From the NCBI RefSeq assembly GCF_004336805.1, contig NZ_SJXM01000002.1:349617-413616 (forward strand): 64,000 nucleotides of DNA, written 5' to 3'. The notes below the pieces were generated by a model. The model saw nothing but the letters and a program-made list of their open reading frames with translations, was not told where the DNA came from and did not search any database. The stretch's first letter is position 1, and each line of letters begins with the position of its first letter. Made by a program: the position numbers and the translations under genes. The stretch is from Aeromicrobium sp. IC_218. Lineage in GTDB: Bacteria > Actinomycetota > Actinomycetes > Propionibacteriales > Nocardioidaceae. Positions 20,601 to 28,755 of this stretch are shown piece by piece.

Positions 20601-21313
20601 AGCGCGGTGGCGAGGTCGTCGGCGAGCAGGCGGGCGCGGGCGTCGCGGACGTCGGCCTGGATGACGACGGCCCGGCGCGCGACCTCGGCCTGGCGGCCCA
20701 GCGGCTTGAGCTGGCGGCGCAGCTCGGTGAGCAGGTCCTGCAGGCGGGTCAGGTTGCCCTGCGTCGCCTCCAGCTTGCGCAGCGCCTTCTCCTTGCGCTT
20801 GCGGTGCTTCAGGACGCCGGCGGCCTCCTCCACGAAGCCGCGACGCTCCTCGGGCGTGGCCCGCAGGACGCTGTCGAGCTGGCCCTGGCCGACCACGACG
20901 TGCATCTCGCGGCCGATGCCGGAGTCGCTGAGCAGCTCCTGGACGTCCAGCAGGCGGCACGAGCTGCCGTTGATGGCGTACTCGCTGCCGCCGTTGCGGA
21001 ACAGCGTGCGCGAGATCGTGACCTCGGAGTACTCGATCGGCAGCGCGCCGTCGGTGTTGTCGATGGTGAGCACGACCTCGGCGCGGCCCAGCGGCGGGCG
21101 CCCGGACGTGCCGGCGAAGATGACGTCCTCCATCTTGCCGCCGCGCAGGCTCTTGGCCCCCTGCTCGCCCATGACCCAGGCGAGGGCGTCGACGACGTTG
21201 GACTTGCCCGACCCGTTCGGGCCCACCACGGCCGTGATGCCGGGCTCGAGCTGCAGGGTCGTCGAGGACGCGAACGACTTGAACCCACGGATCGTGAGGC
21301 TCTTCAAGTACAA
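17687..21313 (-). CDS. smc: Chromosome segregation ATPase SMC
   Basis: SMC is the core of bacterial condensin, working with ScpA and ScpB in chromosome organisation. The 1208-residue protein has Walker A GPNGSGKSNVVDAL near residue 32, long coiled coils, a hinge near residues 500-640, the signature LSGGERSLVAVAF and Walker B YILDEVEAALDD near the C-terminus. The start is a TTG at 21313 with AGGAG upstream; MYLKSLTIRGFKSFA is the normal N-terminus, so a TTG start is likely. Near residue 970 an insertion-like stretch PVPVPEPVEGTDD is encoded by a REP-like palindrome (18389-18413). Confidence 0.96.
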   Translation of the reverse strand: MYLKSLTIRGFKSFASSTTLQLEPGITAVVGPNGSGKSNVVDALAWVMGEQGAKSLRGGKMEDVIFAGTSGRPPLGRAEVVLTIDNTDGALPIEYSEVTISRTLFRNGGSEYAINGSSCRLLDVQELLSDSGIGREMHVVVGQGQLDSVLRATPEERRGFVEEAAGVLKHRKRKEKALRKLEATQGNLTRLQDLLTELRRQLKPLGRQAEVARRAVVIQADVRDARARLLADDLATALEQLQTELADETALRERREAVEEAIAQARQAESEVEERLAADSPALSAAQETWYQLSGLRERIRGTLNLAQERVRMATSQADDRPQGRDPEDIEADADEVQARLDALREAVEAASGELETAVAARGEAETAYSTEERRIAGLLRAAADRREGLARLHGQVNAAQSRVDAAGQEIQRLEAARDEAAQRSRSAQQEYTALESTIAGLFDGEGGLDREHEEAETAAAELAARLDDVRTRIAEAERSQAALTARKDALESGLARKDGAGALLAVSEQVDGLLGSVAALLTVQPGYEKAVAEALGTAADAVAVEGLDGALGAMARLKDEDLGRAGMLLAGGPVDDASWPGLPDGAVYALDVVEAPDALRGSLARLLFKVAVVDDLDAARALVHAEADVTAVTREGDVLGAHFAHGGSGKQQSLLEVQAAIEKTSGELTEVTASLERMRFELSSVQAEHAEAVDRVEAALSRLHESDAEVAAVASKLEQLGATVTAAKAEAERLEASRTRAAEAREKDETSLAELAERLEQAEQAPEEEPDTADMERLAEQASTARKAEMDARLALRTNEERATSLASQVTNLRQAAQAEREARAKAAARRERLRREAEAAGAVVAAGEPVLERLGTSIDAAAAVRAEIEEGRRGREHELRDVRARLRELSTELETLTNAAHKDELARAEKRLRIEALSQRAQDELGVEPETLVAEFGPAVWVPVLDDPSTWAPAAEDVPESDPVPVPEPVEGTDDESEPPPRTVPYVRAQQEKRLRLAEKNLAMLGKVNPLALEEFSALEERHQFLSDQLDDLRRTRQDLMEIVQDVDVKVEEVFTAAWHDVEREFTHVFSRLFPGGEGRILLTDPDNMLTTGIDVEARPPGKKVKRLSLLSGGERSLVAVAFLVALFKARPSPFYILDEVEAALDDTNLGRLLEIYEELRESSQLIVITHQKRTMEVADALYGVSMRGDGVSAVISQRLREEEPA
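18389..18413. repeat. REP-like palindrome inside smc
   Basis: The arms GGTCCCT and AGGGACC flank TCGACAGGCTC. This is the same short repeat family found in the intergenic regions, here in frame and encoding about eight residues of a low-complexity linker. Confidence 0.75.
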
Positions 21314-21407
21314 CGGACGCTCCTGCCAGGCGGTGGTGGGTTCACCCTAGTGGCCCCGGAACGACGGGCGTGGCAGGTCCGGCCACGCGTCGTGGCCGGT
21401 GGCTGGG

Positions 21408-21605
21408 TCAGTGCGAGACGGACTCGAGCAGGTCGTCGGGGTTGAGCGCGTCGACCCGCTCGCTGAGGGCGGCGTTGAGCGCGTCGTTCTCGGACTGCAG
21501 ACGGGCGACCTCGGCCTGGAGGTCGGCCACGCGGCGACGCAGGGTCGCCAGCTCGTACTGGTGGTGCGCCGGGGCGCCGACGGCGCCGAGCAGGGCCTTG
21601 GCCAT
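21408..21605 (-). CDS. Small coiled-coil protein of unknown function
   Basis: This 65-residue product is mostly one heptad-rich helix (ELATLRRRVADLQAEVARL, then QSENDALNAALSERVDAL), so it probably forms a coiled-coil dimer. The ATG at 21605 follows GGAGAAACCACCC, and the reading frame is well biased. It is 94 bp upstream of smc on the same strand, and co-transcription is possible. Nothing more specific can be said. Confidence 0.65.
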   Translation of the reverse strand: MAKALLGAVGAPAHHQYELATLRRRVADLQAEVARLQSENDALNAALSERVDALNPDDLLESVSH

Positions 21606-21739
21606 GGGTGGTTTCTCCGCAGGATCCTGGGGTGGGACGGAGCCGCGGGTCGCGCGATCTCCGTCTGCCAGTATCACCCCGCGGGCCCCGGAGGGTCAAC
21701 CTGGACGCGGCCGGGCGCGCGCCGGGTACGGTCGGGCGC

Positions 21740-22237
21740 GTGACCGACCTCTTCGCCGCGCCCCAGGACGCCTGGCAGCGCGTCTCCCCCGCCCTCGCGA
21801 CCCGCGACCGGCTGGCCGCCGCCTCCTTCTGGGTGCCCCTGGCGGTCGTCGGCGCCGTCGTGGCCGCGGTGCCACTGCCCACCTGGGCCCGCCTGCTCGG
21901 CGTGGCCGTCGTGGTCGTGGCCCTCGTCGGCCTGGCCGTCGACTGGTCGCTCGCCGAGCGCCGTCGCGCCCGTCGCGGCTACCTCGAGACCGAGGACGAG
22001 GTCGTCCTCACCGAGGGCGTGCTGTTCCGCTCCATGACCGTGGTGCCGTACGGCCGGCTGCAGTACGTCGACGTCGAGGCCGGTCCCCTGCAGCGCCGCC
22101 TCGGCATCGCGACGCTCACCGTCCACACCGCCAGCCCGCGCACGGCCGCGACGCTCCCCGGGCTCCCGACGGACGAGGCGGCGCGGCTGCGTGGCGTCCT
22201 GACCGAGCGCGTCCGCGAGCGGGGCGCCGGTGTCTGA
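21740..22237 (+). CDS. PH domain-containing membrane protein (bPH2/YdbS-like)
   Basis: The 165-residue product has two hydrophobic helices (about residues 27-66) and then a bacterial PH domain (bPH2) with the conserved stretch VPYGRLQYVDVEAGPLQRRLG. YdbS/YdbT-like pairs are membrane proteins of unclear function. The GTG start at 21740 lies 7 nt after TACGGT, suggesting a leaderless mRNA. The stop overlaps the next gene, which encodes a longer protein of the same type. Confidence 0.82.
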   Translation: MTDLFAAPQDAWQRVSPALATRDRLAAASFWVPLAVVGAVVAAVPLPTWARLLGVAVVVVALVGLAVDWSLAERRRARRGYLETEDEVVLTEGVLFRSMTVVPYGRLQYVDVEAGPLQRRLGIATLTVHTASPRTAATLPGLPTDEAARLRGVLTERVRERGAGV

Positions 22238-23594
22238 GCGCGAGGGCACCCGCACCCACCCGCTCACCCCGCTCGCCGAGGGCGTCACCGCCGCGCGCTG
22301 GCTCGGCGGCATCGTGCTGGTCGGTCTGGTGACCGGCGAGTCGTGGGTGCGCCACGTGCCGTGGTGGGCGGCGGTGCTGAGCGTGCTCGGCCTCGGTCTG
22401 CTCACCGCGGGCGGCACGGCGGCCGGCTGGTGGTTCACGCGGTACGTCCTGGACGCGACTGAGCTGCGCCAGACCAGCGGCATCCTCGTGCACACGTCAC
22501 GACGCGTGCCCTACGAGCGCATCCAGTCCGTCGACGTCACCGAGCCGTTCCTGGCCCGCATCCTCGGCCTGGCCCAGCTCGACGTGGAGAGCGCCGGCGG
22601 CTCGGACTCGACCACGAGCCTCAAGTACCTGCCGCTGCACGAGGCCCAGCACATGCGCGCCTGGCTGCTGGAGCGCGCCGGCGGCACCCACGAGCCCACG
22701 ACGTCCGAGCCCGGGCTGCACCCGGCGGAGGCCACCGACGCCGCACCGGGGCTCGACGAGGTCGCGAGCGTGCCGCTCGGACGCCTCGTGCTGGCCACGT
22801 TCCTGCGCCTGGACGTCGCGCTGCTGTCCCTGCTCACCGTGGGGCTCGGCGTGGCGACCGTCGTGGAGGGCGCGGTCACCGGCACGTGGGGCGGCCTGCT
22901 GGTCGTCGTGCCGTTCGCGCTCGGCCTGGGCCAGCTGCTCATGACCCGCATCGTGCAGAACTGGGGCTTCACGCTCGAGCGGCGCGGACGCACGCTGCGG
23001 ATCGAGCGCGGCCTGCTCTCCCGCGTCTCGCAGACCGTGCCGCTCGACCGCGTGCAGGGCCTCATCGTGTCCGAGCCGCTGGTCTGGCGCCGGCTCGGCT
23101 GGGCCCACGTGGAGGTCGACGTCGCCGGCTACGGACCCGGCTCGTCCAGCGACGACTCCCTCGAGGACCGGGCGACGTTGCTTCCGGTGGCCGCCCGCAG
23201 CGAGGCCCTCGCCCTCGTCTCGCGCATGCTCGGCGGGGTCGACGTCGAGACCGTGCCGCGTACCCCGGCCACCCGCCGGGCGCGCGCCGTCGACCCGCTG
23301 CAGTGGAGCCGTCGCTGGCTCGGCCTGGACGACCGCGTGCTGGTGTCGCGGCGCGGACGCTTCCGGCTGGTCACCCACGTGGCGCCGGTGCGCAAGATCC
23401 AGTCCGCGGGCCTCACCCAGGGGCCGCTGCAGCGCCGCCTCGGGCTGGCGACGCTCGTCGTCCACGCCCCGCCCGGACCCCTGCTGGCCGACGCCGAGAA
23501 CCTCGACGCGTCCGACGTCCGCGCCGCGCTCGAGCGCCTGCGTCCCCTGCTCGACCGGCCCGCGGCCGTGGTGGGCCCGCCGGTCCAGGACTGA
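22230..23594 (+). CDS. PH domain-containing membrane protein (YdbT-like)
   Basis: This 454-residue protein has several bPH2 modules separated by pairs of transmembrane helices: VPYERIQSVDVTEPFLARILG, then VPLDRVQGLIVSEPLVWRRL and APVRKIQSAGLTQGPLQRRLG. This matches YdbT-like proteins that accompany YdbS-like partners. The GTG start overlaps the preceding stop by 8 bp, so the two are translationally coupled. The biochemical role is not known. Confidence 0.82.
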   Translation: MSEREGTRTHPLTPLAEGVTAARWLGGIVLVGLVTGESWVRHVPWWAAVLSVLGLGLLTAGGTAAGWWFTRYVLDATELRQTSGILVHTSRRVPYERIQSVDVTEPFLARILGLAQLDVESAGGSDSTTSLKYLPLHEAQHMRAWLLERAGGTHEPTTSEPGLHPAEATDAAPGLDEVASVPLGRLVLATFLRLDVALLSLLTVGLGVATVVEGAVTGTWGGLLVVVPFALGLGQLLMTRIVQNWGFTLERRGRTLRIERGLLSRVSQTVPLDRVQGLIVSEPLVWRRLGWAHVEVDVAGYGPGSSSDDSLEDRATLLPVAARSEALALVSRMLGGVDVETVPRTPATRRARAVDPLQWSRRWLGLDDRVLVSRRGRFRLVTHVAPVRKIQSAGLTQGPLQRRLGLATLVVHAPPGPLLADAENLDASDVRAALERLRPLLDRPAAVVGPPVQD

Positions 23595-23600
23595 GCCGGC

Positions 23601-24746
23601 TCAGCCGCCGGAGGCCTCGTCGGCGGACTCGAGCGCGATCTCGCCGCGCAGCTCGCGGCTGTCCATCCAGCCGTCCGGGACGACCACCTTGCGCGGCGAG
23701 CCCTGGCGACCGCGCGGCGTGCCGAGCACCTCGACCGGGAACGCCTCGTCGGGGTCGAGCTCGTCCAGCAGCGCGTCGAGCGCCGCGTACGACGAGACGG
23801 TGCCCAGGCGCGTGCGCACGTCCGACCCGGCGCGGAAGCCCTTGAGGTACCAGGCGACGTGCTTGCGGAACTCGATGCAGCCGCGCTCCTCGCCCATGAT
23901 CTCGCCGAGCAGCTGGGCGTGCCGGCGCATGACCGCGGCCACCTCGCCGAGGGTCGGCAGCTCCTGCACCTGCTCGCCCTGGAAGGCCGCGGCCAGGTCG
24001 CGGAACAGCCACGGACGCCCCAAGCAGCCCCGGCCGACGACCACGCCGTCGCAACCGGTTTCCTCGACCATGCGGAGCGCGTCGGACGCCTCCCAGATGT
24101 CGCCGTTGCCGAGCACCGGGATGTCGACGGCGGCCTTGAGCTCGGCGATGGAGCTCCAGTCGGCGTGGCCGGAGTAGTGCTGGACCGCGGTGCGCCCGTG
24201 CAGGGCGATGGCGGCGGTACCGGTGTCCTGCGCGATGCGGCCGGCGTCGAGGAAGGTCAGGTGCTCGTCGTCCAGGCCCTTGCGGGTCTTCATCGTGACC
24301 GGGACGCCGTACGGCTCGGCGGCCGAGACCGCGGCGGTGAGGATCTGCCCCAGCAGGCGGTCCTTCCACGGCAGCGCCGCTCCCCCGCCCTTGCGAGTGA
24401 TCTTGGGGACCGGGCAGCCGAAGTTCAGGTCGACGTGGTCGACCCCGTGCTCGGCGCAGAGGATCTCGACGGCCTTGCCGATGTAGTGCGGGTCGGTGCC
24501 GTACAGCTGCACGGAGCGGAACGTCTCGTTCGGTGCGAAGCCGAGCATCGCGCGGCTGGTGCTGTCGCCCTCGACCAGCCCGCGGGACGTGATCATCTCG
24601 CACACGTACAGCCCGGCGCCCTGCTCGGCGCAGAGCTGGCGGAAGGCGACGTTCGTGACCCCGGCCATCGGCGCGAGCACGACGGGGACCTCCACCTCGA
24701 GGTCGCCCAGGCGCAGCGGACCGGGGAGCGTGGACGTGCTGGACAT
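23601..24746 (-). CDS. dusB: tRNA-dihydrouridine synthase
   Basis: Dus enzymes are flavoproteins that reduce uridines in the D-loop of tRNA. The 381-residue protein has the FMN/substrate region VVLAPMAGVTNVAFRQLC, the family motif DLNFGCPVPKITRKGGGAAL (with the catalytic Cys) and the GNGDIW phosphate-binding segment, followed by the C-terminal helical domain. I chose ATG 24746, 7 nt after GACAAT; an in-frame ATG at 24755 would add three residues. The gene is convergent with the YdbT-like gene. Confidence 0.92.
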   Translation of the reverse strand: MSSTSTLPGPLRLGDLEVEVPVVLAPMAGVTNVAFRQLCAEQGAGLYVCEMITSRGLVEGDSTSRAMLGFAPNETFRSVQLYGTDPHYIGKAVEILCAEHGVDHVDLNFGCPVPKITRKGGGAALPWKDRLLGQILTAAVSAAEPYGVPVTMKTRKGLDDEHLTFLDAGRIAQDTGTAAIALHGRTAVQHYSGHADWSSIAELKAAVDIPVLGNGDIWEASDALRMVEETGCDGVVVGRGCLGRPWLFRDLAAAFQGEQVQELPTLGEVAAVMRRHAQLLGEIMGEERGCIEFRKHVAWYLKGFRAGSDVRTRLGTVSSYAALDALLDELDPDEAFPVEVLGTPRGRQGSPRKVVVPDGWMDSRELRGEIALESADEASGG

Positions 24747-24787
24747 GTCGCCCATTGTCCCAGGTGCGCCCCGGCGGCCGAAATCCG

Positions 24788-25393
24788 TCAGGCGGCGGGA
24801 CGCCAGCGCACGGCGTCCGCCTGCGCCCCGGTGACCAGGTCGACCGACTGCAGCGTCGCGCCCTTCGGCACCAGGTAGAGCAGGCACGCCTTGGCCGACT
24901 GCCCCACGGCCAGCGACGCGGGCAGCGCGTTGCCGCGGCACGGCTTCACCTGGCCGACGATGCGGCTGGGCTGGGTGAGGACGTTGCCCGAGTCGCGAGC
25001 GAGCAGCGGGACCTGGACGTTCTTCAGCGCCGCCGGCCCGCGGTTCGTGGCCGTGACGTCGACGTAGTACGGCGTCGACGCCTTCGTCTGGGCGTCCAGC
25101 GAGAACGACCGCAGGTCCTTGATCGACCCGGTGCGCAGCCGCGCGACCGTCACCCCGAGCACCGTCGGCTCGGCCTCCGCCGGCTCCCACACGACGTCCG
25201 CCGCCGTGCCCGGCGCGAGGGTCGTGCCGGGCTCGGTGATCGTGACGCCGTCCGGCACGGCGAAGCCCGCCGGGACGCCCGGCGTGGTGGCGGACGCCGT
25301 CGGCTCGGCGGGCTCGTCGTCGCCGGTGCACGCCCCCAGCAGGAGCGTGCCGGCGAGGACGGCGCCCACCAGGCGCAGCAGCTTCGAGGTCAC
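24788..25393 (-). CDS. Putative lipoprotein of unknown function
   Basis: The 201-residue product starts MTSKLLRLVGAVLAGTLLLGAC, a clear lipoprotein signal peptide with the lipobox LGAC. The mature part contains a beta-rich segment (YYVDVTATNRGPAALKNVQV), resembling an immunoglobulin-like/DUF4352-type fold, but I cannot name a family. The GTG at 25393 was preferred over an upstream ATG at 25408, because it gives a proper basic N-terminus and lies 6 nt after CATACT (25400-25405), a leaderless arrangement. Confidence 0.7.
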   Translation of the reverse strand: MTSKLLRLVGAVLAGTLLLGACTGDDEPAEPTASATTPGVPAGFAVPDGVTITEPGTTLAPGTAADVVWEPAEAEPTVLGVTVARLRTGSIKDLRSFSLDAQTKASTPYYVDVTATNRGPAALKNVQVPLLARDSGNVLTQPSRIVGQVKPCRGNALPASLAVGQSAKACLLYLVPKGATLQSVDLVTGAQADAVRWRPAA

Positions 25394-25418
25394 GGCGACA
25401 GTATGCAAGACCGGCTGC

Positions 25419-26804
25419 TCAGCACCCGACCAGGCGCGCGCCGAGCCACTGGGTCACCTGCGACAGGGCGACGCGCTCCTGCTGCATCGTGTCGCGCTCG
25501 CGGATGGTGACCGCCTGGTCGTCCAGCGTGTCGAAGTCGACGGTGATGCAGAACGGCGTGCCGACCTCGTCCTGGCGGCGGTAGCGGCGGCCGATGGCGC
25601 CGGCGTCGTCGAAGTCGACGCTCCACAGGCCGCGCAGCTCGGCGGCGAGGTCCTTCGCGGCGGGCGTCAGCTTCTCGTTGCGCGACAGCGGGAGCACGGC
25701 GGCCTTGTACGGCGCCAGGCGCGGGTCGAGCTTGAGCACGGTGCGCTTGTCGACGCCACCCTTGGCGTTGGGGGCCTCGTCCTCGGCGTACGCGTCGACC
25801 AGGAAGGCCATCATCGACCGGTTCACGCCGGCCGCGGGCTCGATGACGTACGGCGTCCAGCGCTCGTTCTTCTCCTGGTCGAAGTACGACAGGTCCGAGC
25901 CGGAGTGCTTGCTGTGCGTGCTCAGGTCGAAGTCGGTGCGGTTCGCGATGCCCTCGAGCTCGCCCCACTCCGAGCCGGCGAAGCGGAAGCGGTACTCGAT
26001 GTCGACGGTGCGCTTGGAGTAGTGCGAGAGCTTCTCGGCCGGGTGCTCGTAGAAGCGCAGGTTGTCGGCCTGGATGCCGAGGCCGGTGTACCAGTCCATG
26101 CGGGCCTTCATCCAGTACTCCTGCCACTCCTCGTCGGTGCCCGGCTCGACGAAGAACTCCATCTCCATCTGCTCGAACTCGCGGGTGCGGAAGATGAAGT
26201 TGCCCGGCGTGATCTCGTTGCGGAAGCTCTTGCCGATCTGGCCGATGCCGAACGGCGGCTTCTTGCGCGAGGACGTCATGACCTGGGCGAAGTTCACGAA
26301 GATGCCCTGGGCGGTCTCCGGGCGCAGGAAGTGCATGCCCTCCTCGCTCTCGACCGGGCCGAGGAAGGTCTTGAGCAGGCCGTTGAACATGCGCGGCTCG
26401 GTCCAGGCGCCCTTGGTGCCGCAGGCGGCGCAGACGATGAGGTCCATCGAGACGGTGTCGGGGTCGTCGATGCCCTTCTTCTCCGCGTAGGCCTCCTGCA
26501 GGTGGTCCTGGCGGTAGCGCTTGTGGCAGTTGAGGCACTCCACGAGCGGGTCGACGAACGCGGCGAGGTGGCCCGAGGCCTCCCACACGGCGGTCGGCAG
26601 GATGACCGAGGAGTCCAGGCCCACGACGTCCTCGCGGCTCTGCACCATCGTGCGCCACCACTGACGCTTGATGTTGTCCTTGAGCTCGACGCCCAGCGGT
26701 CCGTAGTCCCAGGCGCTCTTGGTGCCGCCGTAGATCTCGCCGCACTGGTAGACGAACCCGCGTCGCTTCGCGAGGGAGATGACGGTGTCGATGGTCGAGG
26801 CCAT
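25419..26804 (-). CDS. glyS: Glycyl-tRNA synthetase (alpha2 type)
   Basis: This enzyme charges tRNA-Gly. The 461-residue length and the absence of separate alpha/beta subunits identify the homodimeric class II form. Visible features are motif 1 and substrate residues near [17 protein letters not shown], a CxxC-CxxC zinc site (CLNCHKRY and CAACG), motif 2 region [14 protein letters not shown], and the C-terminal anticodon-binding domain. The ATG at 26804 follows GGAGCTCCACCC. The gene is divergent from znuA. Confidence 0.95.
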   Translation of the reverse strand: MASTIDTVISLAKRRGFVYQCGEIYGGTKSAWDYGPLGVELKDNIKRQWWRTMVQSREDVVGLDSSVILPTAVWEASGHLAAFVDPLVECLNCHKRYRQDHLQEAYAEKKGIDDPDTVSMDLIVCAACGTKGAWTEPRMFNGLLKTFLGPVESEEGMHFLRPETAQGIFVNFAQVMTSSRKKPPFGIGQIGKSFRNEITPGNFIFRTREFEQMEMEFFVEPGTDEEWQEYWMKARMDWYTGLGIQADNLRFYEHPAEKLSHYSKRTVDIEYRFRFAGSEWGELEGIANRTDFDLSTHSKHSGSDLSYFDQEKNERWTPYVIEPAAGVNRSMMAFLVDAYAEDEAPNAKGGVDKRTVLKLDPRLAPYKAAVLPLSRNEKLTPAAKDLAAELRGLWSVDFDDAGAIGRRYRRQDEVGTPFCITVDFDTLDDQAVTIRERDTMQQERVALSQVTQWLGARLVGC

Positions 26805-26959
26805 GGGTGGAGCTCCGTTCCGGCTGGGTGTCGGCGGGTGGGCGGCTGCCCGGCGGGACGTCGTGACGTCCCGCGCCCGGGAGAGCCACACGATACTCGG
26901 GGAGCCATCGGGACCGGCGGCGGGGAGCCGGGCGTGACGGGCGCCACGTCCCGGCTTTT

Positions 26960-26974
26960 TGACAACGGTTCTCA
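26960..26974. promoter_or_regulatory. Upstream Zur box of znuACB-zur
   Basis: TGACAACGGTTCTCA is a near palindrome that matches the 15-bp actinobacterial Zur site. It overlaps the -35 hexamer TTGACA (26959-26964), so bound Zn-Zur would exclude RNA polymerase. It lies 22 bp from the second box. Confidence 0.75.
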
Positions 26975-26981
26975 CCGAGAG

Positions 26982-26996
26982 TGAGAATCGTTCTCA
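26982..26996. promoter_or_regulatory. Downstream Zur box and -10 region of znuACB-zur
   Basis: TGAGAATCGTTCTCA is a perfect 6-3-6 palindrome. It covers the likely -10 hexamer GAGAAT (26983-26988, 18 bp from TTGACA), the predicted start of transcription and the first base of the znuA ATG. Confidence 0.85.
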
Positions 26997-27985
26997 TGAG
27001 ACGTTCCCCCCTGCTCGCCGTGCCCGCGCTCGCCCTCGTCCTGACCGCCTGCGGCGGCTCCGGCTCCGACGACAGCGGCAAGCCCGAGGTCGTGGCGGCC
27101 TTCTACCCGTACGCCTGGGCCGCGGAGCAGGTCGGCGGCGACCTGGTGGACATCTCCAGCCTCACCTCCCCCGGCGTCGAGGCCCACGACCTCGAGCTCA
27201 CCGCCAAGCAGGTCGCCTCGGTGCAGGACGCCGACGTGGTGATCTACCAGCGTCAGTTCCAGGCCGCCGTCGACGACGCCGTCGAGCGCGCCGGCCGCGA
27301 CGAGGGCACGACGCTGGACGTCGCCGAGACCGTCGAGATGCTCGACGCGCCCGAGGGGGCGCACACCCACTCCCACGAGGAGGAGGGCCACGACCACGCC
27401 GAGGGCGAGGACGAGCACGCCCACGAGGAGGAGGGCCACGAGGGTCACGACCACGACCACGGGGACACCGACCCGCACCTGTGGCTCGACCCGACCAACA
27501 TGGAGAAGGTCGTCGCGGCCGTCGCCGACCAGCTCGCCGAGGTCGACCCCGACCACGCCGACGAGTACGCGGCCAACGCCGAGGCCGTGACCGGCCAGCT
27601 CGCCGACCTGGACCGGACGTTCTCGACGACCCTGGCGAAGTGCGAGCGCCGCACCTTCGTCACCAGCCACGCGGCGTTCGCCTACCTGGCTCACAAGTAC
27701 GACCTGGAGCAGATCTCGATCGCGGGCATCGACCCGAGCAACGAGCCCAGTGCCGCCCAGCTCGCGGCCATCTCCGACGAGGTGAACGAGGAGGGCGTGA
27801 CGACGATCTTCACCGAGCGACTCGTGAGCCCTGCGGTGGCCGAGACCGTGGCACGGCAGACTGGTGCCACGACGGCCGTGCTCGACCCGCTCGAGGGGCT
27901 GTCGGACGAGACCTCCCAGGAGACGTACCTGACCATCATGGATGCCAACCTCGACGCTCTGGCCACCGCCAACGGGTGCGCATGA
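26996..27985 (+). CDS. znuA: Zinc ABC transporter substrate-binding lipoprotein ZnuA
   Basis: ZnuA captures Zn2+ outside the membrane and delivers it to ZnuB. The 329-residue product starts with a lipoprotein signal (PALALVLTAC). It has the metal-site histidines in VEAHDLELT, TDPHLWLDP and TSHAAFAY. Between the first two lies a His/Glu/Asp-rich loop of about 40 residues (near residues 120-160), typical of zinc-specific members. The ATG at 26996 is the last base of a Zur palindrome plus two, and the transcript is probably leaderless. An in-frame GTG at 26981 lies within the Zur box and is unlikely. Confidence 0.93.
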   Translation: MRRSPLLAVPALALVLTACGGSGSDDSGKPEVVAAFYPYAWAAEQVGGDLVDISSLTSPGVEAHDLELTAKQVASVQDADVVIYQRQFQAAVDDAVERAGRDEGTTLDVAETVEMLDAPEGAHTHSHEEEGHDHAEGEDEHAHEEEGHEGHDHDHGDTDPHLWLDPTNMEKVVAAVADQLAEVDPDHADEYAANAEAVTGQLADLDRTFSTTLAKCERRTFVTSHAAFAYLAHKYDLEQISIAGIDPSNEPSAAQLAAISDEVNEEGVTTIFTERLVSPAVAETVARQTGATTAVLDPLEGLSDETSQETYLTIMDANLDALATANGCA

Positions 27986-28755
27986 CCACAGCCGAACCCC
28001 TGACCGTCCGCGGGCTCGACGTCCGTCTCGACGGCCGCCCGGTGCTCGCCGGGGTCGACCTCACGGTCGGCTCCGGCGAGCTCGTCGCGCTCCTGGGCGC
28101 GAACGGCTCGGGCAAGTCGACCCTGGTGAAGACCGCCGTCGGGCTGCTCCCCGCGTCCGGCGGGTCGGTCGAGCTCTTCGGCACGCCGCTGTCGCGCTTC
28201 CACGACCACGCCCGCCTCGGGTACGTCCCGCAGCGCTCCGGCGCCGCGCCCGGCGTCCCGGCCACCGTCACCGAGGTCGTGCTGAGCGGACGCCTGTCGC
28301 GCCGCCGGCTCATGACCCGTCCGGGCCGCGCCGACCGGGCCGCCGCCGAGCGCGCGATCGAGCAGGTCGGCATGAGCGACCTGCGCCGCCGTCCCGTCGC
28401 CGAGCTCTCCGGAGGCCAGCACCAACGCGTCCTCATCGCCCGGGCCCTGGCCGGCGAGCCCGAGCTCCTGGTCATGGACGAGCCCACGGCCGGCGTCGAC
28501 CGGCACCACACCGCCGCGATCGCCGAGCTCGTCGGTGAGCTGACCGCGTCCGGCACCGCCGTGCTGCTGGTCGCCCACGACCTCGGTCCGGTCGAGCCGT
28601 TCGTCGACCGCGCCGTCGTCCTGCGCGACGGCCACGTCGTCTACGACGGCTCCTGCGGCGGCGTCCGCGACGACATGCACCACGACCACGCGCACCACGC
28701 CCACCCCAAGGTGGTCGACCCGGCCGACGTCGTGCCCACGAAGGGGGTCTGGTGA
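27982..28755 (+). CDS. znuC: Zinc ABC transporter ATP-binding protein ZnuC
   Basis: This 257-residue ATPase powers zinc import. Motifs: Walker A GANGSGKST, signature LSGGQHQRVLIARALA, Walker B LLVMDEPTAGVD and the switch His in LLVAHD. The C-terminus carries a His-rich tail (MHHDHAHHAHPK, near residues 230-241) which may bind zinc. The start overlaps the znuA stop by 4 bp and the stop overlaps the znuB start. Confidence 0.93.
   Translation: MTTAEPLTVRGLDVRLDGRPVLAGVDLTVGSGELVALLGANGSGKSTLVKTAVGLLPASGGSVELFGTPLSRFHDHARLGYVPQRSGAAPGVPATVTEVVLSGRLSRRRLMTRPGRADRAAAERAIEQVGMSDLRRRPVAELSGGQHQRVLIARALAGEPELLVMDEPTAGVDRHHTAAIAELVGELTASGTAVLLVAHDLGPVEPFVDRAVVLRDGHVVYDGSCGGVRDDMHHDHAHHAHPKVVDPADVVPTKGVW

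Noticed and set aside
26805..26958. T-box or other riboswitch upstream of glyS
   Set aside because: The minus-strand leader has a good Shine-Dalgarno but no T-box core or specifier hairpin.
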